Assembly: GCA_030654225.1 (NCBI GenBank)
Contig: JAURXY010000014.1
Location: forward strand, 1-41,662
Direction: 5' to 3'
Length of the DNA: 41,662 bases
Origin: a bacterium
GTDB lineage: Bacteria; Patescibacteriota; Minisyncoccia; Moranbacterales; UBA2206
Below are positions 23,083 to 30,691 of the stretch, piece after piece. Under the pieces are notes generated by a model that worked only from the letters and a program-made list of their open reading frames with translations, did no database searches and was not told the DNA's origin. A program made the translations under genes and the position numbers. Each line of letters starts with the position of its first letter. Positions within the stretch are counted from its first letter, which is position 1.

Positions 23083-23502
23083 ATGACGACACAACCCCTA
23101 AGAAAAGAAACAGATGGCGCTGAAGTGAAACAATTTCCTGAAAAAATAAAAAAAACCCCAGAACATCTGGCAAGAGAAGCTGAGGCGGCAGTGAAGAAGA
23201 AATTCACGGAAGAACTTAAATCAATGGCAGATAATATCAAATGGATTTCTAACACTAACGGGAATGTTTTAATTGGAACTCTGGGTTCAATCGCGCGCGT
23301 TCTCTTTATCGGTAAAGAAAATATTATTACTGGTTTAAAAACGTTATTTGATATGGGTTATCAAAAAGAACTGAGTGTCGACCAATCTTTTGAAGCTTTT
23401 CAGGGAATCTTTATTAATCGGGAACTTCAAAAGGCTGAGGAAAGAAATAGAAAAAACAAAAAAACAGAAAAAATCGTAAAAGGTGCCTGGGAAGCATCGT
23501 AA
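23083..23502 (+). CDS. hypothetical protein behind attenuator 2
   Basis: 139 residues, soluble and charged, with no family I recognise. Basic/acidic N-terminus (VKQFPEKIKKTPEHLAREAE), a middle with NGNVLIGTLGSIARVLFIGK, and a lysine-rich C-terminus. It has a strong Shine-Dalgarno (AAGGAG) and is the first gene behind the aromatic leader peptide. Its relation to aromatic metabolism is unknown. A 14 bp perfect hairpin follows its stop. Confidence 0.55.
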   Translation: MTTQPLRKETDGAEVKQFPEKIKKTPEHLAREAEAAVKKKFTEELKSMADNIKWISNTNGNVLIGTLGSIARVLFIGKENIITGLKTLFDMGYQKELSVDQSFEAFQGIFINRELQKAEERNRKNKKTEKIVKGAWEAS

Positions 23503-23512
23503 AATTTCCCGA

Positions 23513-23546
23513 AGCAATGATGGACGGAACCTCGTCCATCATTGCT
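23513..23546 (+). terminator. strong hairpin without T-run
   Basis: AGCAATGATGGACG (23513-23526), loop GAACCT, and its exact complement to 23546. The stem is perfect, but only CCAAACTATT follows, so termination is uncertain; it may be a partial terminator or an mRNA 3' protector that allows read-through to pheA. Confidence 0.5.
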
Positions 23547-23589
23547 CCAAACTATTAAAATTGGTAAACTTTAAATATTAAAAATTAAT

Positions 23590-23680
23590 TGTCATTCCTG
23601 TGAAAACAGGAATCCAGTCACTAAGACTTTATAAATTTCTTAAGTTTTTATACTAGATCCCCGCTTTCGCGAGGATGACA
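23590..23680. repeat. MITE-like inverted element (TGTCATTCC type)
   Basis: Left arm from TGTCATTCCTGTGAAAACAG and right arm ending GCTTTCGCGAGGATGACA are inverted copies, and each arm is itself a hairpin (TTCCTGT-GAAA-ACAGGAA; ATCCCCGC-TTTC-GCGAGGAT). TGTCATYCC...GGATGACA repeats are widespread in bacterial genomes. Its right end supplies an in-frame ATG five codons before the true pheA start. Confidence 0.75.
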
Positions 23681-23689
23681 TCAACGCTT

Positions 23690-24265
23690 ATGTCTCAAAA
23701 AATTAAAATTGGCGTTTCGGGCAATCGAGGAAGTTTCTCGGAAGAAGCGGCTAACTATTATTGCGGAAAAAACAACATATATGAATATGAACTTTCCTAT
23801 CTGACTAGTGTGGAAAATGTTCTCTCGGCACTGGACGAAGGAAAAATTGACGAGGGAGTTTTTCCGATTGAAAATTCTAATGGTGGAATTGTGATTGAAG
23901 CAGTTCAGGCCATGTCAAAACATATTTTCAACATTAAAAAAATGTTTGAAATTGACATCAGAATGAATCTGATGGCGAAAAAAGGGATGAGCTTGGAGAA
24001 CATAAAAAAGATAACTTCTCATCAACAAGCCCTCCGGCAATGTCGCATGTATCTCAAGCGAAAATGGCCAGAAGCAGAACTTTCGGAATATTGCGATACA
24101 GCTAGTGCGGCCAAGGATTTAAGTGAGGGAACTTTGCCGGAAAATTCCGCGGTTATTGCGCCGAGAATCTGTGCTGATTTATATAGTTTAGATTTATTAG
24201 AAGAGGGAATTCAAGATTTGAAATTTAATTTCACTACTTTTATTGTTGCAACAAAATCAAAATGA
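23690..24265 (+). CDS. pheA: prephenate dehydratase catalytic domain, no ACT domain
   Basis: A 191-residue protein matching the prephenate dehydratase (PDT) fold, which converts prephenate to phenylpyruvate in Phe synthesis. Signatures: KIGVSGNRGSFSEEAANYY (start of the domain), GVFPIENSNGGIV, ITSHQQALRQCRMYLKR, CDTASAAKDL and FNFTTFIVAT near the end. The ACT regulatory domain that normally follows (about 80 residues) is absent, so feedback by Phe is not expected at the protein level. I prefer the ATG at 23690 because the upstream ATG at 23675 lies in the mobile-type repeat. It overlaps the aminotransferase by 4 bp (ATGA), so the two are translationally coupled. Confidence 0.85.
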   Translation: MSQKIKIGVSGNRGSFSEEAANYYCGKNNIYEYELSYLTSVENVLSALDEGKIDEGVFPIENSNGGIVIEAVQAMSKHIFNIKKMFEIDIRMNLMAKKGMSLENIKKITSHQQALRQCRMYLKRKWPEAELSEYCDTASAAKDLSEGTLPENSAVIAPRICADLYSLDLLEEGIQDLKFNFTTFIVATKSK

Positions 24266-25359
24266 TACTTTCAAAAAAAATTCAAAAAATTGAAAGTTCA
24301 GGCATTCGAAAGGTTTTTGATTTAGCCACCAAGAACAAGGGGAAATTTGTGAATTTTTCTATTGGCCAACCACACTTTGAGACGCCGAAAAAACTCAAAA
24401 TTTCAGCGCAAAAAGCTATTTCAGAAAACCATAATTCCTACACGCCCACTAAGGGAATCTTAAAATTGCGTCAAGAAATTTCTGAAAATCTCAAGAAAAC
24501 CAGAAAGATTAAGGTTGATCCGGAAAATATCATTATCACCGCCGGAACTTCCGGGGCGATTTTTTTGCTTTTTTCTTCAATTTTTGACACAGGAGACGAA
24601 GTGATTTTGCCTGATCCATATTTTGTAATGTATCAACAAGTATTGAATTTTTTAGGAGTGAAGATAAAGTATCTTGATACTTATTCGGATTTTCACATCA
24701 ATCCAGAAAAATTGGAAAAACTAATCAGCCCAAAAACCAAGGCGATAATTCTCAATTCTCCCAACAATCCGACGGGGGCAGTTTATGCCAAAAAAGAAAT
24801 AGAAAAAGTGGTTAGGATTGCCAAGAAAAACGATTTATTAATTGTCTCTGATGAAATTTATGACGCCTTCGATTATGATAAGCAATTTTTTTCACCTGCA
24901 TCAATTTATGCAAAAACAATTCTGCTTAGCGGTTTTTCCAAGAGTCATTCGATCACTGGTTGGCGAATTGGCTATGCTTATGGACCAAGTGAAATTATTG
25001 AAGCCATGAATAAATTGCAACAATATACTTTTGTTTGTGCGCCTTCATTCTCGCAATATGCAATGTTGGGAAATATTGATTCAATTCCAAAAAAAGAAAT
25101 TGCAAATTACAAAAAGAAAAGAAACTTTGTATATGAAAATCTAAAAGATTTATATGAGCTTAACATTCCCGAAGGTGCTTTCTATGCTTTCATAAAAATT
25201 CCAAAAGATCAGAAAAATTTCATCGAAAAACTTTTGAAAAACAATCTACTGGTTGTACCAGGGGAAGTCTTCTCTCAGAAAAAAGGATATTTTAGAATTT
25301 CTTTTGCCGTGCCGGATTCAGAATTGAAAAAGGGGATAGAAATATTAAAGAATCGTTAA
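24262..25359 (+). CDS. class I/II aminotransferase, aspartate/aromatic type
   Basis: A 365-residue PLP enzyme of fold type I. Visible signatures: FSIGQPHFETPKKL near the N-terminus, AGTSGAIFLLFSSI, LNSPNNPTGAVYAKKEIEKV, VSDEIYDAFDYD and the Schiff-base lysine in SGFSKSHSITGWRIGYAYG (about residue 227). The Arg of GYFRISFA near the C-terminus binds the substrate carboxylate. The length is usual. With the coupled prephenate dehydratase, it most likely makes Phe (or Tyr) from the keto acid, although aspartate or other amino-donor specificity cannot be excluded. It has no upstream gap from pheA, so the pair is one transcription unit. Confidence 0.88.
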   Translation: MILSKKIQKIESSGIRKVFDLATKNKGKFVNFSIGQPHFETPKKLKISAQKAISENHNSYTPTKGILKLRQEISENLKKTRKIKVDPENIIITAGTSGAIFLLFSSIFDTGDEVILPDPYFVMYQQVLNFLGVKIKYLDTYSDFHINPEKLEKLISPKTKAIILNSPNNPTGAVYAKKEIEKVVRIAKKNDLLIVSDEIYDAFDYDKQFFSPASIYAKTILLSGFSKSHSITGWRIGYAYGPSEIIEAMNKLQQYTFVCAPSFSQYAMLGNIDSIPKKEIANYKKKRNFVYENLKDLYELNIPEGAFYAFIKIPKDQKNFIEKLLKNNLLVVPGEVFSQKKGYFRISFAVPDSELKKGIEILKNR

Positions 25360-25402
25360 ATAGGCCGTTTAATTAAATATTATATATACAGGATTCGCTC
25401 TC

Positions 25403-25431
25403 TTGACGCAAATTCAATATTAATGTAGGAT
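25403..25431 (+). promoter_or_regulatory. promoter of zinc-ribbon gene
   Basis: TTGACG (25403-25408), 17 bp spacer, TAGGAT (25426-25431). It gives a leader of about 85 nt containing a tiny ORF. Confidence 0.6.
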
Positions 25432-25459
25432 ATTGTACCAGATTAAATGGAGACTTAAA

Positions 25460-25498
25460 ATGGGTCTAATTTTGTTCTTTTTTTTCAATAAAAATTAA
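25460..25498 (+). CDS. putative 12-codon Phe-rich upstream ORF
   Basis: MGLILFFFFNKN behind GGAGA (25448-25452). Four consecutive Phe codons sit on a T-run. No terminator/antiterminator pair is visible between this ORF and the gene at 25524, so classical attenuation is not supported. The ORF could still report Phe supply through transcript pausing, or be chance. Confidence 0.25.
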   Translation: MGLILFFFFNKN

Positions 25499-25523
25499 AC
25501 TACAACCTGAAGGAGGTGGAATT

Positions 25524-25883
25524 GTGAATCATATCTACGAATATTGCTGGGAGTGCGGAGAAGAGGTTGATCCAGTGACGATGCGCAATGAGCTTGGTAA
25601 TGCAATTTGTCCAAGATGCTACCAGATAGAATATTATCACAATCCCAATACCTGGAGGCGTTGCTCGGAATGCGGGAAAGTTAAACAGGTGGCAATGCGC
25701 AAAGAATCCGGCGAGGCAATTTGTCCTGCTTGTTACCAACATAGCAAAATTGGAAAGTGCATCAAGTGCAAAAAGACGAAAGTCATTCAAGCACTTGGAT
25801 GCTGCTATGGTTGCTACCAGCGTCAACGACGTGCTAAAAAAAGCCTGAATGCGGAAGTCTCTATCTTACTTTGCCCCTCTTAA
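25524..25883 (+). CDS. zinc-ribbon protein with three Cys4 modules
   Basis: A 119-residue protein starting with GTG behind a strong Shine-Dalgarno (AAGGAGGT). Three CxxC...CxxC modules can be counted: CWECGEEV / CPRCYQ, CSECGKVKQ / CPACYQ and CIKCKKTK / CYGCYQ. Spacing within modules is about 20 residues. The first two modules share MRNELGNAICPRCY / MRKESGEAICPACY, so they arose by internal duplication. Small zinc-ribbon proteins of this type usually bind nucleic acid or ribosomal components; I know no specific function. It is flanked by its own promoter and a strong terminator. Confidence 0.7.
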   Translation: MNHIYEYCWECGEEVDPVTMRNELGNAICPRCYQIEYYHNPNTWRRCSECGKVKQVAMRKESGEAICPACYQHSKIGKCIKCKKTKVIQALGCCYGCYQRQRRAKKSLNAEVSILLCPS

Positions 25884-25918
25884 GCTCTATATGAAAAAAC
25901 ATATGGAGCTTTTTTTTA
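25882..25918 (+). terminator. rho-independent terminator
   Basis: AAGCTC-t-ATATG (25882-25893), loop AAAAAA, CATAT-g-GAGCTT (25900-25911), followed by a T-run. Confidence 0.9.
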
Positions 25919-25929
25919 TTTTGAAATAT

Positions 25930-25976
25930 TTGACAACTTTCAGAAGTAGTATATGATGTACCTAGGGGGGAGGTAG
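25930..25976 (+). promoter_or_regulatory. csoR promoter and copper operator
   Basis: TTGACA (25930-25935), 16 bp spacer, TATGAT (25952-25957). Directly downstream, TACCTAGGGGGGAGGTA (25959-25975) has inverted TACCT/AGGTA arms around a G-run, the form of known CsoR operators. CsoR without Cu(I) should repress here. Confidence 0.75.
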
Positions 25977-26011
25977 TGGAAAATTTCTAATTAAATAAGA
26001 ATTTAAAAATT

Positions 26012-26278
26012 ATGGAAGATAATAAAAACACTATAACAGCTTTGAAAAAGGCGCATAGTCATTTAGGGCGAGTGATCAAAATGGCAGAAGAAAAAGAATA
26101 TTGCATCAATATTTTGCAACAGAATTTGGCGGTGATTGGACTTTTGAAATCAGCTAATTCTAAAATTTTAGAAGGACATTTGAATAGTTGTTTCCAAAAT
26201 GCTATGCGGGGGACTAATGAAAAAAGAAAAAAAGAAATGATTGAAGAAATATTGGTAATTAATAAATTGAGTAAATAA
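26012..26278 (+). CDS. csoR: CsoR-type copper-sensing repressor
   Basis: An 88-residue all-helical regulator of the CsoR/RcnR family (DUF156). ALKKAHSHLGRVIKMAEEKE, then YCINILQQNLAVIGLLKSAN and ILEGHLNSC give the Cys-His-Cys set expected for Cu(I) coordination. The length is normal. It is preceded by a promoter with a G-tract operator and followed after 11 bp by an HMA-containing copper protein and by copA, so it should be the copper-responsive regulator of this cluster. Copper binding releases the DNA in this family. Confidence 0.9.
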   Translation: MEDNKNTITALKKAHSHLGRVIKMAEEKEYCINILQQNLAVIGLLKSANSKILEGHLNSCFQNAMRGTNEKRKKEMIEEILVINKLSK

Positions 26279-26289
26279 TAGTAAAAAAA

Positions 26290-27639
26290 ATGAAAAAGAA
26301 AATATACATCAAGGGTATGCATTGTGTGGCGTGTGAAAAAATTCTTGAAGACGAACTCATACATATTCCTTTTGTGAAGGAAGTGAAAGCCGACAGAAAA
26401 AAGGGCGAAGTGGAAATTCGTTATGGCGACAAAGAGCCCAATACACTCGCCATTAAAGAGATGATAAAAAAAATTGGTTATGAAGCTTTTGAAGAAAAAC
26501 CAGAAAATAATAATAAAGAAGAAAAAACAACTTTTATGCAGTGGCTCAAAGCCGTTATAATTGTGGCAATAATTTTGGTTGTATTTAGAATTTTTCAAGA
26601 TGCTGGGATAGTGGACAGCATAAATATCAAGGACGTGGAAGCATCGCTTGGAATTTCTTTTCTGGTGGGAATAGTGGCCTCACTTTCATCGTGTCTCATT
26701 ATCGTTGGGGGAGTGATAATCGCTTTTGGAGAAAAATATAAAGGCGAAGGAAAAGATTTTTTTTCTCGAGCAGTTAAGCCAAATCTAATATTTCACCTTG
26801 GAAGACTTACGACTTTTTTTGTACTGGGTGGATTCCTAGGACTTTTGGGCGGACAGATAAATATCAGTGGGAATTTTGTCGCTGTTTTTTCGATAGCAAT
26901 CGCACTTATTATGGGATGGCTGGGACTAAATATCTTGGGCATAGTTCCTTCAATTTCTAATTTAGGTTTAGGATTACCTAAAAGCCTTACTAAACACTGG
27001 GATTCCTTGAAAAGTTCGGAGCATAAGGCCGCTCCATTTTTACTTGGAGTTTCAAGTTTCTTTTTGCCCTGTGGCTTTACTCAAAGCATGCAAATTTTCG
27101 CTCTAACCTCGGGTAGTTTTTGGACAGGGGGATTGAGTCTGCTTCTTTTTGCCCTTGGTACTGTGCCATCGCTTTTGATTTTAGGTATCACAGCTTCTTG
27201 GTCAAGCAGTAGAAAAATGGTGGTGTTTCAAAAAGTAGCTGGGATATTAGTTGTGTTATTCGCTTTTTTTACTTTGCAATCCGGTTTGGCCTTGAAGGGA
27301 GTAGCGACAAATGTTATTAGCACTAGCGACACAAAGCAAACAACCTCTTCAGCTGATAAAAAAATTGATGATAAAAATATGCAAGTTGTAGAAATGCATG
27401 TGACGAGTTCCGGTTTTCAACCAGCCGTGCTTAAAATTAAAAAAGATATTCCGGTTAAGTGGATTGTGAAAGGCGATCAACTTAGTGGTTGTACTAATAA
27501 AATTATTGTCCCAAGTCTGGAAATTTCCAAAGCGTTAGTGTCAGGGGATAATATAATAAATTTCACTCCAAAAAATACCGGAACAATTCCTTTTAGTTGT
27601 TGGATGGGAATGGTGCAAGGAAAATTTATCGTTGAATAG
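26290..27639 (+). CDS. HMA - membrane (TauE/CcdA-like) - cupredoxin fusion protein
   Basis: A 449-residue three-domain protein. Residues 1-68 are a heavy-metal-associated domain with the Cu(I) motif GMHCVAC (Cys12, Cys15). Residues about 85-340 have seven or so membrane spans with ASLSSCLIIVGGV and FFLPCGFTQSMQ (paired Cys/Pro motifs), as in the sulfite exporter TauE/UreH-like family related to CcdA/DsbD. Residues about 365-449 form an extracytoplasmic cupredoxin-like domain ending in FSCWMGMVQGKFIVE with Cys and Met ligands. It probably passes copper between the cytoplasm and the outside, or helps load copper proteins. It lies between csoR and copA. Confidence 0.8.
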   Translation: MKKKIYIKGMHCVACEKILEDELIHIPFVKEVKADRKKGEVEIRYGDKEPNTLAIKEMIKKIGYEAFEEKPENNNKEEKTTFMQWLKAVIIVAIILVVFRIFQDAGIVDSINIKDVEASLGISFLVGIVASLSSCLIIVGGVIIAFGEKYKGEGKDFFSRAVKPNLIFHLGRLTTFFVLGGFLGLLGGQINISGNFVAVFSIAIALIMGWLGLNILGIVPSISNLGLGLPKSLTKHWDSLKSSEHKAAPFLLGVSSFFLPCGFTQSMQIFALTSGSFWTGGLSLLLFALGTVPSLLILGITASWSSSRKMVVFQKVAGILVVLFAFFTLQSGLALKGVATNVISTSDTKQTTSSADKKIDDKNMQVVEMHVTSSGFQPAVLKIKKDIPVKWIVKGDQLSGCTNKIIVPSLEISKALVSGDNIINFTPKNTGTIPFSCWMGMVQGKFIVE

Positions 27640-27736
27640 TAACCGATACGAAACAACGAAACGAGAACGAATCTACGAACAAAAATCAAAAATATTTTCG
27701 TAGATTCGCATTAAATTCGTAGTTTCGCATCGGTAA
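27640..27736. repeat. REP-like palindromic element 2
   Basis: Outer arms TAACCGATACGAAAC / GTTTCGCATCGGTAA (two mismatches) and inner perfect arms CGAATCTACGAA (27668-27679) / complement (27697-27708) form a nested hairpin. It starts at the base after the upstream stop and ends 6 bp before copA. Compare 21797-21880 and 31655-31827. Confidence 0.65.
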
Positions 27737-27742
27737 ATAATT

Positions 27743-29911
27743 ATGAATAAAAAAATAATTCTAAAAATCTCTGGTATGACTTGCACAAGTTGCGCACTGA
27801 GTAATGAAAAAGAACTATTAAAGACTAAGGGAGTAATTTCTGCTTCAGTTAATTTTGCTTCGAAGAATGCGCAAGTAGAATATGATCCGGAAATCATCAA
27901 TGAAAGCCAAGTTAAAAAAGTGATTAGAGACAATGGTTATAACATTAAAGAGCATGATAGGCATAATCATGAGATGGAGAATATAACAAAAGATTGGAAT
28001 AGTTTTATTTGGTCGGCATTTTTGAGCGCGCCGTTAATTCTGGAAATGTTTTATAAATTTAGATTAGACCGAAACATTTTCAACATTGATTTGGTTATGT
28101 GGGCACATCTTCTCTTGGCGACAATCGTTGTTTTTGTTTTCGGTTGGCGTTTTCATCGCACAATGATGCTAAAACTTAGAAAGTTCGAAGCTAATATGGA
28201 CACTTTGGTTTCAATTGGAACGCTAGTGGCCTATTTTTATAGCTTGTGGGCATTTTTTGCTGGTCAAGAAGGTTATTTGGAATCAGCAGTAGCCATTATC
28301 ACGCTCATTCTTTTGGGTAAGTATTTGGAAAACTTAAGTATGGGGCGAGCAGGAGAAGCTATGAAAAAGCTCATGGAATTTGGATTGAAACAGGCCAGAG
28401 TGATCGATGCAAAAAACAAAGAAGAAATGATTGAAATTGATAGCGTGAAAATCGGCGACATACTTTTAGTCAAACCAAGTGAAAAAATTCCGCTCGACGG
28501 AGAAATAATTTCGGGTGTTTCCAGTGTGGACGAATCAATGCTCACAGGCGAATCATTACCAGTAGAAAAAAAAATAGGCGAAAAAGTATATGGCGCAACA
28601 ATAAATCAAGATGGTGTGATGAGAATCAAGGTGACCCAAATTGGTGAAGGCACAGTGCTCGCACAAATAATCAAAACTGTGGAAGAAGCGCAAATGTCTA
28701 AAACGCCCATTCAAAAATTAGCCGATCGCATTTCAAGTTATTTCGTTCCTGCTATTATATTATTGTCACTGGCTACATTTTTTGGGTGGTATTTATTCTC
28801 TGGCAACATTTCTCTTTCGATTATTAATGCCGTGGCTGTTTTAGTTATCGCGTGTCCGTGTGCGTTAGGACTTGCCACGCCAACGGCTATTATGGTGGGA
28901 ACAGGACGAGGAGCGAAAAAAGGAATACTTTTCAAAAATGGCGAAAGTTTTGAAAGAGCCAAGAAAATTTCCACCGTAGTTTTTGACAAAACTGGTACAC
29001 TTACGGAAGGTAAATCCGAAATCAAAGAAATCATCGTAAATCCGGATGATAATTTTACATCAGATAGGGTTTTGAAAATTGCCGCATCTCTTTCGATAAA
29101 TTCTGAGCACCCAATTTCTAGCGCGATTAATAGTTATGTCAAAGAAAAAAATATTACTCTGGCGCAGTTAGAAGAAATCAAGGAAGAAAAAGGCAAGGGT
29201 CTTTCGGCAATTTGCCAAGAACATAAGACTAGCCTGCTTTTAGGCAACAAAAAATTACTAGAAGATTATGGTGTGGATCTGACCTGGGTGGAAAATATTT
29301 TAAACGGAGAAAATCAAACAGACGGATCGTATCTTTTTGTGGCTCACGGCGGAAAAGTAATTGGCGCCATTGTGGTGGCGGACAAAGCCAGAGCTGAGGC
29401 CAAGAAAGTTATTGAAAAAATCAAGAAAATGAAAATTGCTGTGGCGATGATAACGGGGGACAGCAAAAAAACGGCTGAAATAATTGGGAAGGAATTGGGC
29501 ATAGAAAAAATAATTGCTGAAGTTTTGCCGGATGAAAAATCTAAGGAAATAAAAAAATTACAAGAAGAGGGTGAAGTGGTGATTTTTGTAGGGGATGGAA
29601 TAAACGACGCACCAAGTCTCGTGCAAGCTGATCTTGGAATTGCCATGGGCAGTGGCACTGACATTGCCAAAGAAGCAGGGCAGATTATTCTTTTGGAAAA
29701 TAATTTGGAAAAAGTGGTGGAAGCGATTGATATTTCCAAAATTACTTTTCGCACCATCAAACAAAATTTATTCTGGGCTTTTGGCTATAACATTGTGGCC
29801 ATTCCTCTGGCCGCCTTCGGATTCTTGTCTCCCGCCATCGCCACTGGTGCGATGTCGCTTAGCTCAGTGTCGGTGGTGCTAAATAGTTTGAGGATTTATA
29901 GGAAAAAGTAG
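27743..29911 (+). CDS. copA: copper-transporting P-type ATPase
   Basis: A 722-residue P1B-type ATPase. N-terminal HMA domain with GMTCTSCA (Cys14, Cys17). Actuator TGES (about residues 267-270), metal-binding membrane motif [15 protein letters not shown] (about 370), phosphorylation DKTGTLTEG (about 414), [12 protein letters not shown] (HP motif, about 455) and hinge [14 protein letters not shown] (about 617). About eight membrane spans. This exports Cu(I) from the cytoplasm using ATP. It has one HMA domain, against two in many bacteria. A palindromic element separates it from the fusion gene, and it is read from the same strand as csoR. A strong terminator follows. Confidence 0.96.
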   Translation: MNKKIILKISGMTCTSCALSNEKELLKTKGVISASVNFASKNAQVEYDPEIINESQVKKVIRDNGYNIKEHDRHNHEMENITKDWNSFIWSAFLSAPLILEMFYKFRLDRNIFNIDLVMWAHLLLATIVVFVFGWRFHRTMMLKLRKFEANMDTLVSIGTLVAYFYSLWAFFAGQEGYLESAVAIITLILLGKYLENLSMGRAGEAMKKLMEFGLKQARVIDAKNKEEMIEIDSVKIGDILLVKPSEKIPLDGEIISGVSSVDESMLTGESLPVEKKIGEKVYGATINQDGVMRIKVTQIGEGTVLAQIIKTVEEAQMSKTPIQKLADRISSYFVPAIILLSLATFFGWYLFSGNISLSIINAVAVLVIACPCALGLATPTAIMVGTGRGAKKGILFKNGESFERAKKISTVVFDKTGTLTEGKSEIKEIIVNPDDNFTSDRVLKIAASLSINSEHPISSAINSYVKEKNITLAQLEEIKEEKGKGLSAICQEHKTSLLLGNKKLLEDYGVDLTWVENILNGENQTDGSYLFVAHGGKVIGAIVVADKARAEAKKVIEKIKKMKIAVAMITGDSKKTAEIIGKELGIEKIIAEVLPDEKSKEIKKLQEEGEVVIFVGDGINDAPSLVQADLGIAMGSGTDIAKEAGQIILLENNLEKVVEAIDISKITFRTIKQNLFWAFGYNIVAIPLAAFGFLSPAIATGAMSLSSVSVVLNSLRIYRKK

Positions 29912-29933
29912 AATATTATAATTTTCATAAATA

Positions 29934-29975
29934 AAAAATACTCCAGTATTCTAGAATACTGGAGTAGATATTTTT
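29934..29975. terminator. bidirectional terminator
   Basis: Perfect 24 bp palindrome at 29941-29964 with half CTCCAGTATTCT, between A- and T-runs, separates copA from the convergent gene. Confidence 0.85.
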
Positions 29976-29989
29976 TAAATTATATTTTT

Positions 29990-30592
29990 TTATTGGTAAA
30001 CCTTATTATAATATATTCCAACATCAGCGATCCATTTGTCAACGCTTTCGTCGCTGTGCCCAGCGCAATTCCAACCACACTTCCAAACAATCATTTCTTC
30101 TGGGGTGGATAAATTAGAATCATTTATCAAATCACTAATTCTTTGGCCAACAACATTGACTGCTTGGCGTGGGCTGTCAAAACAAGTGTAGCCACTAGGC
30201 GTCACATTTTCACCTTTTCCGCGGTAACCCCAATAGTTGTAGCAATCCTTTCCATTAAGATGCGGAGAATATTTTCCCCAATTACTTTCTTTCTTAGCGA
30301 TACCAATTAGAAAAGCGGCGGTTCTTTTTTCTTTGGCAGAAATATAAGGCGCCATTTTTTCCATTGGATAACCAGCTACTAAACTTTTGATATTTTTTTC
30401 TAGGGGAGTTATGATTTTTATTTTGATTGTATTTTCAGCAACAGGAATTGCTTTAGAGTAATTTAAAATTGAAAAATCATAAAAGAGAGCCAAGGCGACC
30501 ATAAAAAGAAGAATAGCTTTTTTGTTCAAAACCTCCTCTGGTGGGGGAATAGTGAACTTTTTGGAGAGTATTTTATTGATGTATTTTTTCAT
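29990..30592 (-). CDS. membrane-anchored lysozyme-like protein
   Basis: A 200-residue protein with one N-terminal membrane segment (about residues 26-44, AILLFMVALALFYDFSIL). The outside domain has FLIGIAKKESNWGKYSP (Glu in the helix position of the lysozyme/lytic-transglycosylase fold), CYNYWGYRG and DSPRQAVNVVGQRISDLI. Cys pairs (CYNYWGY, YTCFDSP, WKCGWNCAG) may form disulfides. This is typical of a small peptidoglycan hydrolase group in Patescibacteria; the substrate is inferred. It may act in envelope remodelling or attachment to a host cell. Confidence 0.7.
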   Translation of the reverse strand: MKKYINKILSKKFTIPPPEEVLNKKAILLFMVALALFYDFSILNYSKAIPVAENTIKIKIITPLEKNIKSLVAGYPMEKMAPYISAKEKRTAAFLIGIAKKESNWGKYSPHLNGKDCYNYWGYRGKGENVTPSGYTCFDSPRQAVNVVGQRISDLINDSNLSTPEEMIVWKCGWNCAGHSDESVDKWIADVGIYYNKVYQ

Positions 30593-30613
30593 AATTCTGC
30601 TTATTTAAAGCAT

Positions 30614-30636
30614 AAAACGGGCTTGCACCCGTTTTT
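30614..30636 (-). terminator. terminator of the beta-propeller gene
   Basis: ACGGG (30617-30621) / CCCGT (30628-30632) with AAAA and TTTTT flanks; works on both strands. It resembles the terminator at 12353-12377. Confidence 0.65.
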
Positions 30637-30691
30637 ATATTTTCCTACTCACAACTTCATTATAGCACAGTTTAGGCTAAAATGCAAGGCT

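Noticed and set aside
25441-25498. Phe-rich tiny ORF as a third classical attenuator
   Set aside because: The leader lacks a terminator and a competing antiterminator; only a weak AGAC/GTCT stem precedes the T-run.
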